A DNA stretch of 64,000 bases from Eilatimonas milleporae (GTDB lineage Bacteria; Pseudomonadota; Alphaproteobacteria; Sphingomonadales; Kordiimonadaceae). The position numbers were made by a program, and so were the translations under genes. Location: the NCBI RefSeq assembly GCF_003688555.1, contig NZ_REFR01000009.1:434001-498000 (forward strand). Direction: 5' to 3'. The notes under the pieces were generated by a model that worked only from the letters and a program-made list of their open reading frames with translations, was not told where the DNA came from and made no database searches. Shown piece after piece: positions 28,016-35,747 of the stretch (the first letter of the stretch is position 1; each line of letters starts with the position of its first letter).

Positions 28016-28056
28016 CCAACCGTCCAGCACCCATTTACAGGCACCCGGACGGTTGG
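28016..28056. terminator. hairpin after bluB, possible terminator
   Basis: CCAACCGTCC at 28016-28025 pairs perfectly with GGACGGTTGG at 28047-28056 across a 21-base loop. There is no T run behind it, so a factor-independent terminator is uncertain; it may instead be a regulatory stem. Confidence 0.4.
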
Positions 28057-28059
28057 ACC

Positions 28060-28078
28060 GATTGACTAGTCAGTCAGC
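28060..28078. promoter_or_regulatory. TetR-type operator-like palindrome, left copy
   Basis: GATTGACTAGTCAGTCAGC contains the perfect palindrome TGACTAGTCA (28063-28072). The same 19 bases with one change occur at 58060-58078. Such TGACT/AGTCA repeats are common TetR-family operators (general knowledge). It lies about 150 bases upstream of the PQQ dehydrogenase gene. Confidence 0.5.
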
Positions 28079-28222
28079 GAGCACTCCATAAAGCCCCTAT
28101 AGACGCCTCTCTCACCGAGCCAGGCCAATATGACGATAAGGAAAGCATGAGCCACGGCACGACGCGCTCTGGCAAATCATGCCGGACCCGCTAAAATGAC
28201 CCCTGCATTTTGGGAGGGATGA

Positions 28223-30166
28223 ATGCACAGGGCATATCAGGGACTGTTCGGTCTCGCCGTCGCGGCGGGACTGCTCAGCGCGTGCGAGCAAGACACGCAC
28301 ACCACGCCGGAAGACACACGCGTCCGCTCGACCGATGAATTTGTCGCGCGCGGCGGCGCCGCGATCGATCCGGAAACCCACCCCGGCAGGGCGTTGTTCG
28401 AGGACAATTGCGCCTTCTGCCACAATGGCCGCGTGCCCAAGGCCCCAGCCAAGGTGTGGCTGGAAATGACCGCGCCGGACGCGATCCTGGGCTCCATGCG
28501 CGAGGGCATCATGCAGCAGCAGGCCGCCCATCTCGGCGCCCTGGAACAGCAGCAGATCGCGGAATATCTGACGCGGACATCACTGGCCGATTATACCCCG
28601 CCACCACCACCGCCCGCCTGCCCTGCGTCGCGGGCCGGTTTTGACGGACGGCCGCCGGCCCGTGTCGGCTGGGGGCATGACACAGCGCGCTTCATCCCCG
28701 GTGATGTGGCCGGACTGAACGGCGCCGACATCCCCGGACTGACGCTGAAATGGGCCTTCGCCTTTCCGGCGGCGGTCCGCGCCCGCTCCCAGCCGGCCAT
28801 CGGGTGGAACAGTATTTTTGTCGGCAGCCAGGACGGGCGCGTCTATGCCTTCGACACGGAAACCGGGTGCAGCAAATGGACCTTCCGCGCCACCGGCGAG
28901 GTCCGGACGGGCATTGTCGCCGACCCGGAAACGGCGCGGCTGTATTTCGGCGACTTTCTCGGCAGGGTCTACGCGCTGGACGCGAAGACCGGCGCGCTGA
29001 TCTGGCGAACGGGGGTGGACGACCATCCCAATGCCACCATCACCGGCACGCCGACCCTGGGCGGCGGGCGGCTGTACGTGCCCGTCTCCTCGCTTGAGGT
29101 CACATCGGCCGCGGACCCGGATTATCCCTGTTGCAGTTTCAGGGGTGCCCTGGTCGCGCTTGACCCGGAAACGGGCGATGTCTTGTGGAAAACCCACACC
29201 ATCGATGCACCGCCCTCGCCCCAGGGCACGACCAGCGCCGGCACCACCATCCTCGGCCCGTCCGGCGCACCGGTGTGGAGCGCGCCCACATACGACCCGG
29301 CGCGGGACCGCGTCTATTTCGGGTCCGGTGAAAATTACTCCTCCCCCGCCGACGGCAATTCGGATGCCGTCTTCGCCGTCGACGCGGCGACGGGGCGCAA
29401 ACTGTGGCACACGCAACTGACAGCCGGCGACGCTTGGAATGTGGGCTGCATGCTGGGCAACGCCAACTGCCCGGTGGAGGAGGGGCCGGATCTGGACCTG
29501 TCGGCCGCGCCGCTTCTGGTGCCCCTTGACGACGGCCGGGATATTATCGTCGTCGGGCAGAAATCGGGGGTGGTTTACGGCATCGATATCGATACGGGCG
29601 CCAAGCTGTGGCGGCAGCGGCTCGGCCATGGCGGCACGCAGGGCGGCGTGCATTTCGGCATGGCACGCATCGGCAGCCGGATTTTCGTCCCCATTGTCGA
29701 CATGAAGGACACGCACGACGCCCGTGTCTATGACGCACGCCAGTATGGCGCCGGCATTCACGCGGTCGACGCGGCGACGGGCACCATCTTGTGGCGCGCC
29801 ATCGCGGACGATGTCTGCGACGGGCGCCCGCACTGCGATCCCGGCATCTCGGCGGCGGCGACCGCCATTCCCGGCGCGGTGATCGCCGGCCATCTGGACG
29901 GGCGCCTGCGGGCGTATGACGCGGACACGGGCGCCGTCATCTGGTCATACGACACCACCGCGCCCCACGACACCGTGACCGGCGCGGTGGCGCGCGGCGG
30001 CTCCATGAGCGGACCCGGCGCGGCGATCATGGACGGCCTGCTTGTGGTCAATTCGGGATACGGGCTGTATTTCCATATGCCCGGCAACCTGCTGATGGTC
30101 TTCGGGACGTCCGAGCCCCCCAAAACATCTGAGACGGCCGTGGCCGTTGGAAACGGCACTCCCTGA
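28223..30166 (+). CDS. PQQ-dependent dehydrogenase with N-terminal cytochrome c (polyvinyl-alcohol-dehydrogenase-like)
   Basis: A 647-residue lipoprotein-type quinoprotein. The lipobox is LLSAC with Cys21. Heme c is attached at CAFCH (Cys63, Cys66, His67), with a possible Met ligand near residue 97. A proline-rich linker (YTPPPPPP) leads to an eight-bladed PQQ propeller from about 150, with repeats such as VYAFDTETGCSKW, VYALDAKTGALIW and LVALDPETGDVLW. The order cytochrome then propeller is that of polyvinyl alcohol dehydrogenase. It would oxidise an alcohol on the outer face of the inner membrane or in the periplasm and pass electrons through its own heme. Start follows GGGAGGG. It may feed the catabolic block downstream. 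Confidence 0.92.
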   Translation: MHRAYQGLFGLAVAAGLLSACEQDTHTTPEDTRVRSTDEFVARGGAAIDPETHPGRALFEDNCAFCHNGRVPKAPAKVWLEMTAPDAILGSMREGIMQQQAAHLGALEQQQIAEYLTRTSLADYTPPPPPPACPASRAGFDGRPPARVGWGHDTARFIPGDVAGLNGADIPGLTLKWAFAFPAAVRARSQPAIGWNSIFVGSQDGRVYAFDTETGCSKWTFRATGEVRTGIVADPETARLYFGDFLGRVYALDAKTGALIWRTGVDDHPNATITGTPTLGGGRLYVPVSSLEVTSAADPDYPCCSFRGALVALDPETGDVLWKTHTIDAPPSPQGTTSAGTTILGPSGAPVWSAPTYDPARDRVYFGSGENYSSPADGNSDAVFAVDAATGRKLWHTQLTAGDAWNVGCMLGNANCPVEEGPDLDLSAAPLLVPLDDGRDIIVVGQKSGVVYGIDIDTGAKLWRQRLGHGGTQGGVHFGMARIGSRIFVPIVDMKDTHDARVYDARQYGAGIHAVDAATGTILWRAIADDVCDGRPHCDPGISAAATAIPGAVIAGHLDGRLRAYDADTGAVIWSYDTTAPHDTVTGAVARGGSMSGPGAAIMDGLLVVNSGYGLYFHMPGNLLMVFGTSEPPKTSETAVAVGNGTP

Positions 30167-30199
30167 TCCGTCAGCAGGCAGGCAGACTGGCCCGGCTCA

Positions 30200-30952
30200 T
30201 CAGCCGTCCGCCAGTCCCCAGGCGATACAGCGGTCGAGGATCAGGTTGAAGGGCGCGATCTCCCAGGCGCCCTTCTCCACCGTGTCGTAATAGGACAGCA
30301 GCGGCTCCATGTCATAGTGGCCGCGCCGGTGTCCCAGGGTGAAATAGACGATTTCGCCCGCACCGACCTTTTTGCGGTACAGCACCGGGTGGCGGCCGTC
30401 ATGGGGCCAGTCCCGCTCGACAAAGCCGCGCGCGGGGCCGGTGGCCGCCGCGTCCAGAAGGACCTCGGCCTCACCGAACAGACGCATGTAATAAAGCTCG
30501 TCCCCGCCTTCGACATCGAAATCGCCCAGCCCCGCGACCAGCGGATCATCCGGGGCCCGCACCGACACCCGGTAAGGCGCGATGGGCGGATGGGCGGCGA
30601 ACTGGCTGCCGATCAGGTCCATGAAGCCCGTATCGTCCTCGGGCGCGTACCAGCGCCCGCGTTCATTTTGCGCCAGGATGGAATTGGTCCCGTGCAGCGC
30701 CAACCAGCGCCCGCCGCCCTCCACAAAAGCGCGCAGCCTTGCCACCGCATCCGCGTGAGGCACGACATTGCAGGTATACGTCACCAGCAACCGGGCCGTG
30801 TCCAGCGGCGTCAGGTCGGCGTAACTGTGCGAAACGGTCGTCCGCACATGCGGGGATGCGCCCAGGCGCCGCAACAGGTCGGCGCGCGCATAATCGATAT
30901 CGTGATACTGACCGCCCGCGATCAGATGGGAGCGGATTATGGGCTTTGTCAT
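30200..30952 (-). CDS. ThuA-like domain protein
   Basis: A 250-residue protein of the ThuA/trehalose-utilisation family (class I glutamine-amidotransferase-like fold). LLVTYTCNVVPHADAVARLRAFVEGGGRWLALHGTN is the typical core, followed by GSQFAAHPP and the ending GEIVYFTLGHRRGHYD. Family members occur in sugar or aromatic catabolic clusters; their chemistry is mostly unproven. It lies convergent to the PQQ dehydrogenase gene and 62 bases divergent from the MaoC gene. Confidence 0.85.
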   Translation of the reverse strand: MTKPIIRSHLIAGGQYHDIDYARADLLRRLGASPHVRTTVSHSYADLTPLDTARLLVTYTCNVVPHADAVARLRAFVEGGGRWLALHGTNSILAQNERGRWYAPEDDTGFMDLIGSQFAAHPPIAPYRVSVRAPDDPLVAGLGDFDVEGGDELYYMRLFGEAEVLLDAAATGPARGFVERDWPHDGRHPVLYRKKVGAGEIVYFTLGHRRGHYDMEPLLSYYDTVEKGAWEIAPFNLILDRCIAWGLADG

Positions 30953-31014
30953 GGCTGTGTCCCGTCATATGCTGGCGCCCGCGCGGTTCCAGACCACCCC
31001 ATGCCGGAGGATGC

Positions 31015-31458
31015 ATGCGACAGTTTGAAGACCTGACCGTCGGCGAAACCGCCTGTTCCAAACCCATGACCGTCGCGCGGGACGCGATGCTGGCCTTTGC
31101 CCGCACATACGATCCCCAGTGGTTTCATGCGGACGCGGAGCGGGCGCGAGAGTCCGTGTTTGGCGAGGTGATCGCCAGCGGCATCTACACCGCCGCCCTG
31201 TGGCGACAGCTTGACCACACCATCAACGGCGATGTGGGTTTCATCTGCGGTGTCGCCTGGGAGGACGCGCGCTGGCCGACCGCGCTGAAGGCCGGCGACA
31301 CCATCCGCGCGGCATCCGAAATCCTCGACCTGCGTCCGTCCGGGGGGGATGCGACGCGCGGGGTCGCCGTCTATCTTTACCGGTTGCTCAATCAGCATGA
31401 TCAAGAGGTCTTCTCCTGCCGCAGCGTCAATCTTGTCCGCCGCGCGGCTCAGGACTGA
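31015..31458 (+). CDS. MaoC-like (R)-specific enoyl-CoA hydratase
   Basis: A 147-residue hot-dog-fold protein. FARTYDPQWFHAD at about residues 28-40 holds the hydratase Asp/His motif, followed by FGEVIASGIYTAALWRQL. The start at 31015 follows CCGGAGG. The reaction would be hydration of an enoyl-CoA or dehydration of the 3-hydroxyacyl-CoA. Its last 32 bases overlap, in antisense, the end of the Rieske ferredoxin gene. It is the only hydratase found in the catabolic block, so it probably serves the beta-oxidation-like steps together with the thiolase and acyl-CoA dehydrogenase. Confidence 0.88.
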   Translation: MRQFEDLTVGETACSKPMTVARDAMLAFARTYDPQWFHADAERARESVFGEVIASGIYTAALWRQLDHTINGDVGFICGVAWEDARWPTALKAGDTIRAASEILDLRPSGGDATRGVAVYLYRLLNQHDQEVFSCRSVNLVRRAAQD

Positions 31459-31759
31459 CCCACACGGCCCCCTCTTCGCACTTCACGGGGAATGTCTTCA
31501 GCGGCACGTCGGTCAGCTTGCCGATCGGGCTGCCGTCCTTCAGGTTGAAACGCTGGCCGTGCAGGGGGCAGAAAATGAAACAGCCCCTGATCTTCCCGCC
31601 TTCCAGTTTCTGAAGCTGATGCGTGCACTTGTTCTCAACCGCGAAAACCCCCTCGCGGGTCCGGCAGATCAGAATGTCCGTCCCCTCCAGGGTAACGGCC
31701 CTGTCGCCGTTTTCCGCGATGTCGTCTTCGGCGCAGATTTTGTGAAAGACCCCGGACAC
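31427..31759 (-). CDS. Rieske 2Fe-2S ferredoxin
   Basis: A 110-residue ferredoxin with the Rieske ligands C45-T-H47 and C64-P-L-H67 (segments NKCTHQL and FCPLHGQRF). I choose GTG 31759 as start, because GAGGAGAGG lies right before it and the family N-terminus begins there; the stop codon of the acyl-CoA dehydrogenase gene is about ten bases upstream. It is the only electron-carrier gene near three Rieske oxygenase alpha subunits and may serve all of them. No ferredoxin reductase gene was found in the window. Confidence 0.9.
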   Translation of the reverse strand: MSGVFHKICAEDDIAENGDRAVTLEGTDILICRTREGVFAVENKCTHQLQKLEGGKIRGCFIFCPLHGQRFNLKDGSPIGKLTDVPLKTFPVKCEEGAVWVSPEPRGGQD

Positions 31760-31769
31760 CGGCCTCTCC

Positions 31770-32930
31770 TCAACGCCGCTGGTCGAACCGGCGGCCGACC
31801 ATGGCGGACGCGATGTTGACCTTCTGAATATCGATGGCGCCGCCCGCGATTCCCCAGCCCCATGCGTCCCGCATGCGCCGTTCCATGGCAAATTCGGCCG
31901 AATAACCGTAAGCGCCCATCAGTTGCAGGGCCGACCCGGTGACCTCCCGCGCGATTTCATTGGCGTAGCATTTGGCGACCGAGGAATCGAGAATGCTCGG
32001 CAATCCGTATTCCGTGTTGCAGGCCACACGGTGGATAAGAAGCCGCGCCGCCTCGACGCGCATCTGCATCTCGGCAAGGCGCAGCTGCACCGCCTGAAAT
32101 TCGACAATCGGTTTGCCGAACTGTTTGCGGTCCTGCACATAGGCAACGATGTCCTCCAGCGCGCCCGATGCCTGTCCCAGCGCCATCGTCGCATTGCCGC
32201 AGCGTTCCAGGTCGAACGCTTCCATCAGTTTTTTAAACCCGCCGGCGGGCACGACGATATTGTCCTCCGGCACCACGGCATCGTCGAAAAAGATGTCGCA
32301 CGACGGTACACCGCGAAACCCCATCAGGCTTTCCTGCGGGCCGAAGGTCATACCGGGCGTGTCCTTTTCCACATAGACGGCGCCAATGCCGCGCGCGCCC
32401 GGATCATCGGACAGACGGCAATAGACAAGATACCCTTCCGCGTGGCCGCCGCCCGAACACCAGCGCTTCATACCGTTGATCGTGACCTTGCCGTCCTTGG
32501 ACACCGCACGGGTCCTCAAATCGGTCAGGGCCGAGCCCGCATCGGGCTCGGACATGGCGATCGCCACCACCGCCTCCCCCCGGCACACCGCCGGGATGAC
32601 CCGGCGTTTCAGCGTATCACTGCCGAAATGCTCAATCGCGCGCACCGGCCCGACACAGGATTCAAACACCGGAAACGCCATCGCCGACGAAATCTTGGCG
32701 AATTCCTCGACGATCAGCAGCGCTTCCAGATTGCCGAGGCCGAGCCCGCCATACGCCTCCGGAATATTGACCCCCAGAAACCCCATCTCGGCATATCGTT
32801 TGACAAGATCGTGGCTCGGCGGGGTCGCGGTTTTCTCACACACGGCGGCGGCCTCGGGCAACTCCCGCCGGGCGAAGGTCCGGGCGGTCTCCTGCAGTTG
32901 GCGCTGCTCGTCGGTCAGTCTGAAATCCAT
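31770..32930 (-). CDS. acyl-CoA dehydrogenase family protein
   Basis: A 386-residue flavoprotein. N-terminal DFRLTDEQRQLQETARTFARRELP, the FAD/substrate motif VVAIAMSEPDAGSALTDLRT at about 140, GMKRWCSGG, and the C-terminal LMGAYGYSAEFAMERRMRDAWGWG are family marks. The usual catalytic glutamate in IYEGTSEIQ is replaced: the matching segment reads IAGGAIDIQ. Some acyl-CoA dehydrogenases use a glutamate from another helix, so loss of activity is not certain. It is the first gene of a leftward pair with the Rieske ferredoxin and diverges from the CoA-transferase gene across an operator at 32997-33014. Confidence 0.92.
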   Translation of the reverse strand: MDFRLTDEQRQLQETARTFARRELPEAAAVCEKTATPPSHDLVKRYAEMGFLGVNIPEAYGGLGLGNLEALLIVEEFAKISSAMAFPVFESCVGPVRAIEHFGSDTLKRRVIPAVCRGEAVVAIAMSEPDAGSALTDLRTRAVSKDGKVTINGMKRWCSGGGHAEGYLVYCRLSDDPGARGIGAVYVEKDTPGMTFGPQESLMGFRGVPSCDIFFDDAVVPEDNIVVPAGGFKKLMEAFDLERCGNATMALGQASGALEDIVAYVQDRKQFGKPIVEFQAVQLRLAEMQMRVEAARLLIHRVACNTEYGLPSILDSSVAKCYANEIAREVTGSALQLMGAYGYSAEFAMERRMRDAWGWGIAGGAIDIQKVNIASAMVGRRFDQRR

Positions 32931-32996
32931 ATGTCACGGTCCTTGGGTGGTTATGGGGCGCAAGTGTAGCCAGTCCCTCAAAACCTGCCAATAAAA

Positions 32997-33014
32997 AAAC
33001 AGTCATGATTGTTT
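32997..33014. promoter_or_regulatory. region B operator (site 1)
   Basis: AAACAGTCATGATTGTTT, an 18-base palindrome with one mismatched pair, in the spacer between acyl-CoA dehydrogenase (leftward) and CoA-transferase (rightward). It contains an ATG at 33005 that opens the CoA-transferase frame artificially. Confidence 0.75.
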
Positions 33015-33070
33015 TTAAGGTGGCGTTGGCGTATTCAGGGATAAAGGACGACACAGCCAAGGGGACGCGT

Positions 33071-34270
33071 GTGGACAAACTGCTGGCAGGCTTGCGGATT
33101 CTGGATATCGGCCGCTATGTGGCGGGGCCGTATTGCGCCACGCTGTTGGGATATTTGGGGGCGGACGTCATCCGGGTCGAACGCCGCACGGGCGGCGAGG
33201 ACCGCTATATCGCCCCCCTGTTCGAGGATACGGGCGGCACACCGGGGACCGGCGGTCTTTTCATGCAGACCGGCTGCGGCAAAAAATCGGTCACCCTGAA
33301 CCTCAGCCAGGACAAGGGGCGCGAGATTCTCAGACGGCTTGCCGCCACCTGCGACGTGGTTGTGGCCAATCTGCCGCCGGCGGCCCTGGAAAAACTGGGG
33401 CTGGACTGGGACAGCTTTTCGGCGGCGGCGCCGGGGGCGGTACTGGTCACCCAGTCGGCCTTCGGCAGCCGTGGTCCGGGCCGGGACAAGGGCGGTTTCG
33501 ACGGGATCGGACAGGCCATGTCCGGCGCCATGTATCTGACCGGCACACCCGATGCCCCGGCCAAGGCCGGCGCCCCGTATGTGGATTTTTCCACCGCGCT
33601 TTTTTCCACCATCGGTACCCTGGCCGCCCTGATGGACCGTACGCGCACCGGCAGGGGCCAGTGGGTGGAAACCACACTGCTCGGCAGTGCGCTGGCCGCC
33701 ATGAATGCCCATCTGGCCGAACAGGCGGTCACCGGGCGCAACCGTCCGGGCACCGGCAACAGGGTTCAGACCTCCGCCCCTTCCGATGTGTTCAGAACCA
33801 CGGACGGCCACATTCTCGTCCACACGGTGGGAGACGGCCTTTTTGCACGCTGGGCCAAACTTGTCGGGCGGCCCGACCTGATCGAAGACCCCCGGTTCAA
33901 GGGGGACCAGGCGCGCGGGGACGCCCGCGACTTTCTGTGCGGCATCATGGCCGACTGGTGCGCGGGCCGCACCATGGCGGATGCGCTGGACGCGCTGGAC
34001 GCCGCCGGCGTGCCCTCGGGCCCGGTTCTGACCCAGCAGCAGGCGCTGGACAATCCGCTTGCCCATGCCTTGCATGCCTTCCGGGCCATGGCGGTTCCGG
34101 GTCACACCGCCAGCGCGCCCGTGGCGGACATCCCCATCCGGTTTTCCGCACTGGACGCGGGTGTGGAGACACCGCCGCCGGCCCTCGGCGCGGATACGGA
34201 CACCGTTCTGGAAGCCCTGGGCATCGATGCGGCCGCCCGCGCGGCACTGCGGGACGACGGTGTGATCTGA
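33071..34270 (+). CDS. class III (CaiB/BaiF family) CoA-transferase
   Basis: A 399-residue enzyme that moves CoA between carboxylic acids without a hydrolysis step. The N-terminus LLAGLRILDIGRYVAGPYCATLLGYLGADVIRVE and TLNLSQDKGREILRRL are family signatures; YVDFSTALFSTIGTLAAL contains the conserved catalytic aspartate region. I choose GTG 33071, after AAGGGGA; the ATG at 33005 lies inside an operator palindrome and would add 22 residues of no family character. Length fits CaiB-type proteins. It would activate a free acid intermediate of the pathway. It stands alone downstream of operator site 1. Confidence 0.9.
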   Translation: MDKLLAGLRILDIGRYVAGPYCATLLGYLGADVIRVERRTGGEDRYIAPLFEDTGGTPGTGGLFMQTGCGKKSVTLNLSQDKGREILRRLAATCDVVVANLPPAALEKLGLDWDSFSAAAPGAVLVTQSAFGSRGPGRDKGGFDGIGQAMSGAMYLTGTPDAPAKAGAPYVDFSTALFSTIGTLAALMDRTRTGRGQWVETTLLGSALAAMNAHLAEQAVTGRNRPGTGNRVQTSAPSDVFRTTDGHILVHTVGDGLFARWAKLVGRPDLIEDPRFKGDQARGDARDFLCGIMADWCAGRTMADALDALDAAGVPSGPVLTQQQALDNPLAHALHAFRAMAVPGHTASAPVADIPIRFSALDAGVETPPPALGADTDTVLEALGIDAAARAALRDDGVI

Positions 34271-34274
34271 CGGT

Positions 34275-34326
34275 GTCATCCGGTGGCGTCATCTCGGGAC
34301 GTCATTTCAGGGCGTCATATGGCGGT
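34275..34326 (+). repeat. four 13-base degenerate tandem repeats
   Basis: GTCAT occurs at 34275, 34288, 34301 and 34314, a strict 13-base period, with G-rich spacers between. The copies begin just after the CoA-transferase stop codon. Function unknown; replication slippage or a binding array are both possible. Confidence 0.7.
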
Positions 34327-34413
34327 GCGACGGCACGGTGTGACCGGACAGCGTCATTCACGCGTCCCTTACAAGCCCCTTCCTTGGGTCGTATCAATCT
34401 CCACATTATTAAA

Positions 34414-34433
34414 AAAACAGACATGTCTGTTTT
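34414..34433. promoter_or_regulatory. region B operator (site 2), perfect palindrome
   Basis: AAAACAGACATGTCTGTTTT is a perfect 20-base inverted repeat, about 70 bases upstream of the first Rieske oxygenase operon. It is the best copy of the motif found at seven promoters of this block. Confidence 0.8.
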
Positions 34434-34505
34434 TCTTTTTTTGCCGGAAAAGTCATGCTAGGCTTGAAGGAAGCAATGCAACCCCTATCCGACGGAGGCC
34501 TGACC

Positions 34506-35741
34506 GTGGACTCGCAAACCATCGCAAGAATCAAATCGGGCATGGCCTATGAAAAGGATCGCGACGGTCCACCACCCGGCTTTCCCGCCTTTCCACCGAT
34601 CCCGAGCGCCCGGTATGTGGACGAAGACTTCAACACGCTTGAAATGGACCGCATGTGGAAACGGTCCTGGGTCTATGCCTGCCATGCCAGCGAACTGCCG
34701 GACAGGGGCAGCTTCATCCTGTGGCGCAAGCTTGGCTCGCCCATCGTGATCGTGCGCGGCAAGGATGACACGATCCGCGCTTTCTACAACACCTGCCGCC
34801 ACAGGGGCGCACCGCTGGTCAAGGAGGACAGCGGCAAACTCAACCGGTTTGTGTGCGGCTATCACGCCTGGACCTACAGCCTGGACGGGGACCTCGTCGG
34901 TCTCAGGGATGAACGCGACTTCCCCGATTTCGACAGAAGCTGCCACAATCTCATACAGGTCAGCTGCGAAAGCTTCGGCAACTGGGTCTTCGTCAATTGC
35001 GATCCCGAGGCCGAACCGCTGATGGATTATCTCGGCCCGGTCGCGGACGAGATGGCCGAATTCCAGCCCGACAAGATCAGGCTGGCGCACAAGGCGGAAT
35101 ATGAAATTCCCTGCAATGTGAAAGTGCTGCTGGACGCGTTTCTCGAAACCTATCACCTGAAATCGATCCACCAAAAAACGGTCGACCGTTTTCTTGACCA
35201 TATGGGCACGACGATCGAACTGTGGGCCAAGGGGCATTCGCGCATGGTCACCCCGAACCGCCGGCCCGAATGGAAAGACCCCGGCGTCGCCGGCCTGCCG
35301 GAAATCGACACGGTGGGCGAGATCGCGCGGGACAGCAATGTTTCCTACAACATCTATCCCAACATCGTGTGCCCGCCGTCGCCGACCGGCATGCCTTTCA
35401 TCATTTTCTGGCCGAAATCGGTCAACAGCATGACGCTGGAATGCATCTGGTTTTCCCCGGACTGGGGGGACGGCCCCCTGCCCGATATCTGGAAAGCCCG
35501 TCTCGACAATTTTGAACGCATCCTGGAAGAAGACACCCAGTTCGCCCCGCAAATCCAGGCGTCGGTGGAATCGGACGGCTTCCGGGGCATCCCCCTGTCC
35601 TATCAGGAACGCCGCATTTATCACTGGCACGAAGAACTGGACCGCCGCATCGGCGCCGACCACGCGCGCGAGGGTGTCAGCGTCGAACTGTTGCTGGAGC
35701 CCTATGTCACGAAGCCCGGCATGTCGAGCGCGGCGGAATAG
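34506..35741 (+). CDS. Rieske non-heme iron oxygenase, alpha subunit (first)
   Basis: A ring-hydroxylating-type oxygenase of 411 residues. Rieske ligands lie in CRHRG (Cys97, His99) and CGYHAW (Cys117, His120), and the mononuclear-iron site has LLDAFLETYHLKSIH with His217 and His222. I prefer GTG 34506, behind GGAGG at ideal spacing; an ATG at 34455 in the same frame would add 17 residues. No small beta subunit follows, so the enzyme is probably an alpha-only (alpha3-type) oxygenase. It heads an operon with a KAS/DUF35 fusion, thiolase, dienoyl-reductase-like protein and CMD protein. Substrate is unknown. Confidence 0.92.
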   Translation: MDSQTIARIKSGMAYEKDRDGPPPGFPAFPPIPSARYVDEDFNTLEMDRMWKRSWVYACHASELPDRGSFILWRKLGSPIVIVRGKDDTIRAFYNTCRHRGAPLVKEDSGKLNRFVCGYHAWTYSLDGDLVGLRDERDFPDFDRSCHNLIQVSCESFGNWVFVNCDPEAEPLMDYLGPVADEMAEFQPDKIRLAHKAEYEIPCNVKVLLDAFLETYHLKSIHQKTVDRFLDHMGTTIELWAKGHSRMVTPNRRPEWKDPGVAGLPEIDTVGEIARDSNVSYNIYPNIVCPPSPTGMPFIIFWPKSVNSMTLECIWFSPDWGDGPLPDIWKARLDNFERILEEDTQFAPQIQASVESDGFRGIPLSYQERRIYHWHEELDRRIGADHAREGVSVELLLEPYVTKPGMSSAAE

Positions 35742-35747
35742 GCCCGC

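Larger units (their letters stand above)
27910..28222. other. 313-base intergenic region with hairpin and operator-like site
   Basis: No gene is evident. It holds a 10-base-pair hairpin (28016-28056) and a TGACT/AGTCA palindrome (28060-28078) that recurs at 58060-58078. The region marks the change from the siderophore block to the catabolic block. Confidence 0.6.

Noticed and set aside
28580-29893. 437-codon open frame on the minus strand
   Set aside because: Antisense to the PQQ propeller; periodic content comes from the propeller repeats.
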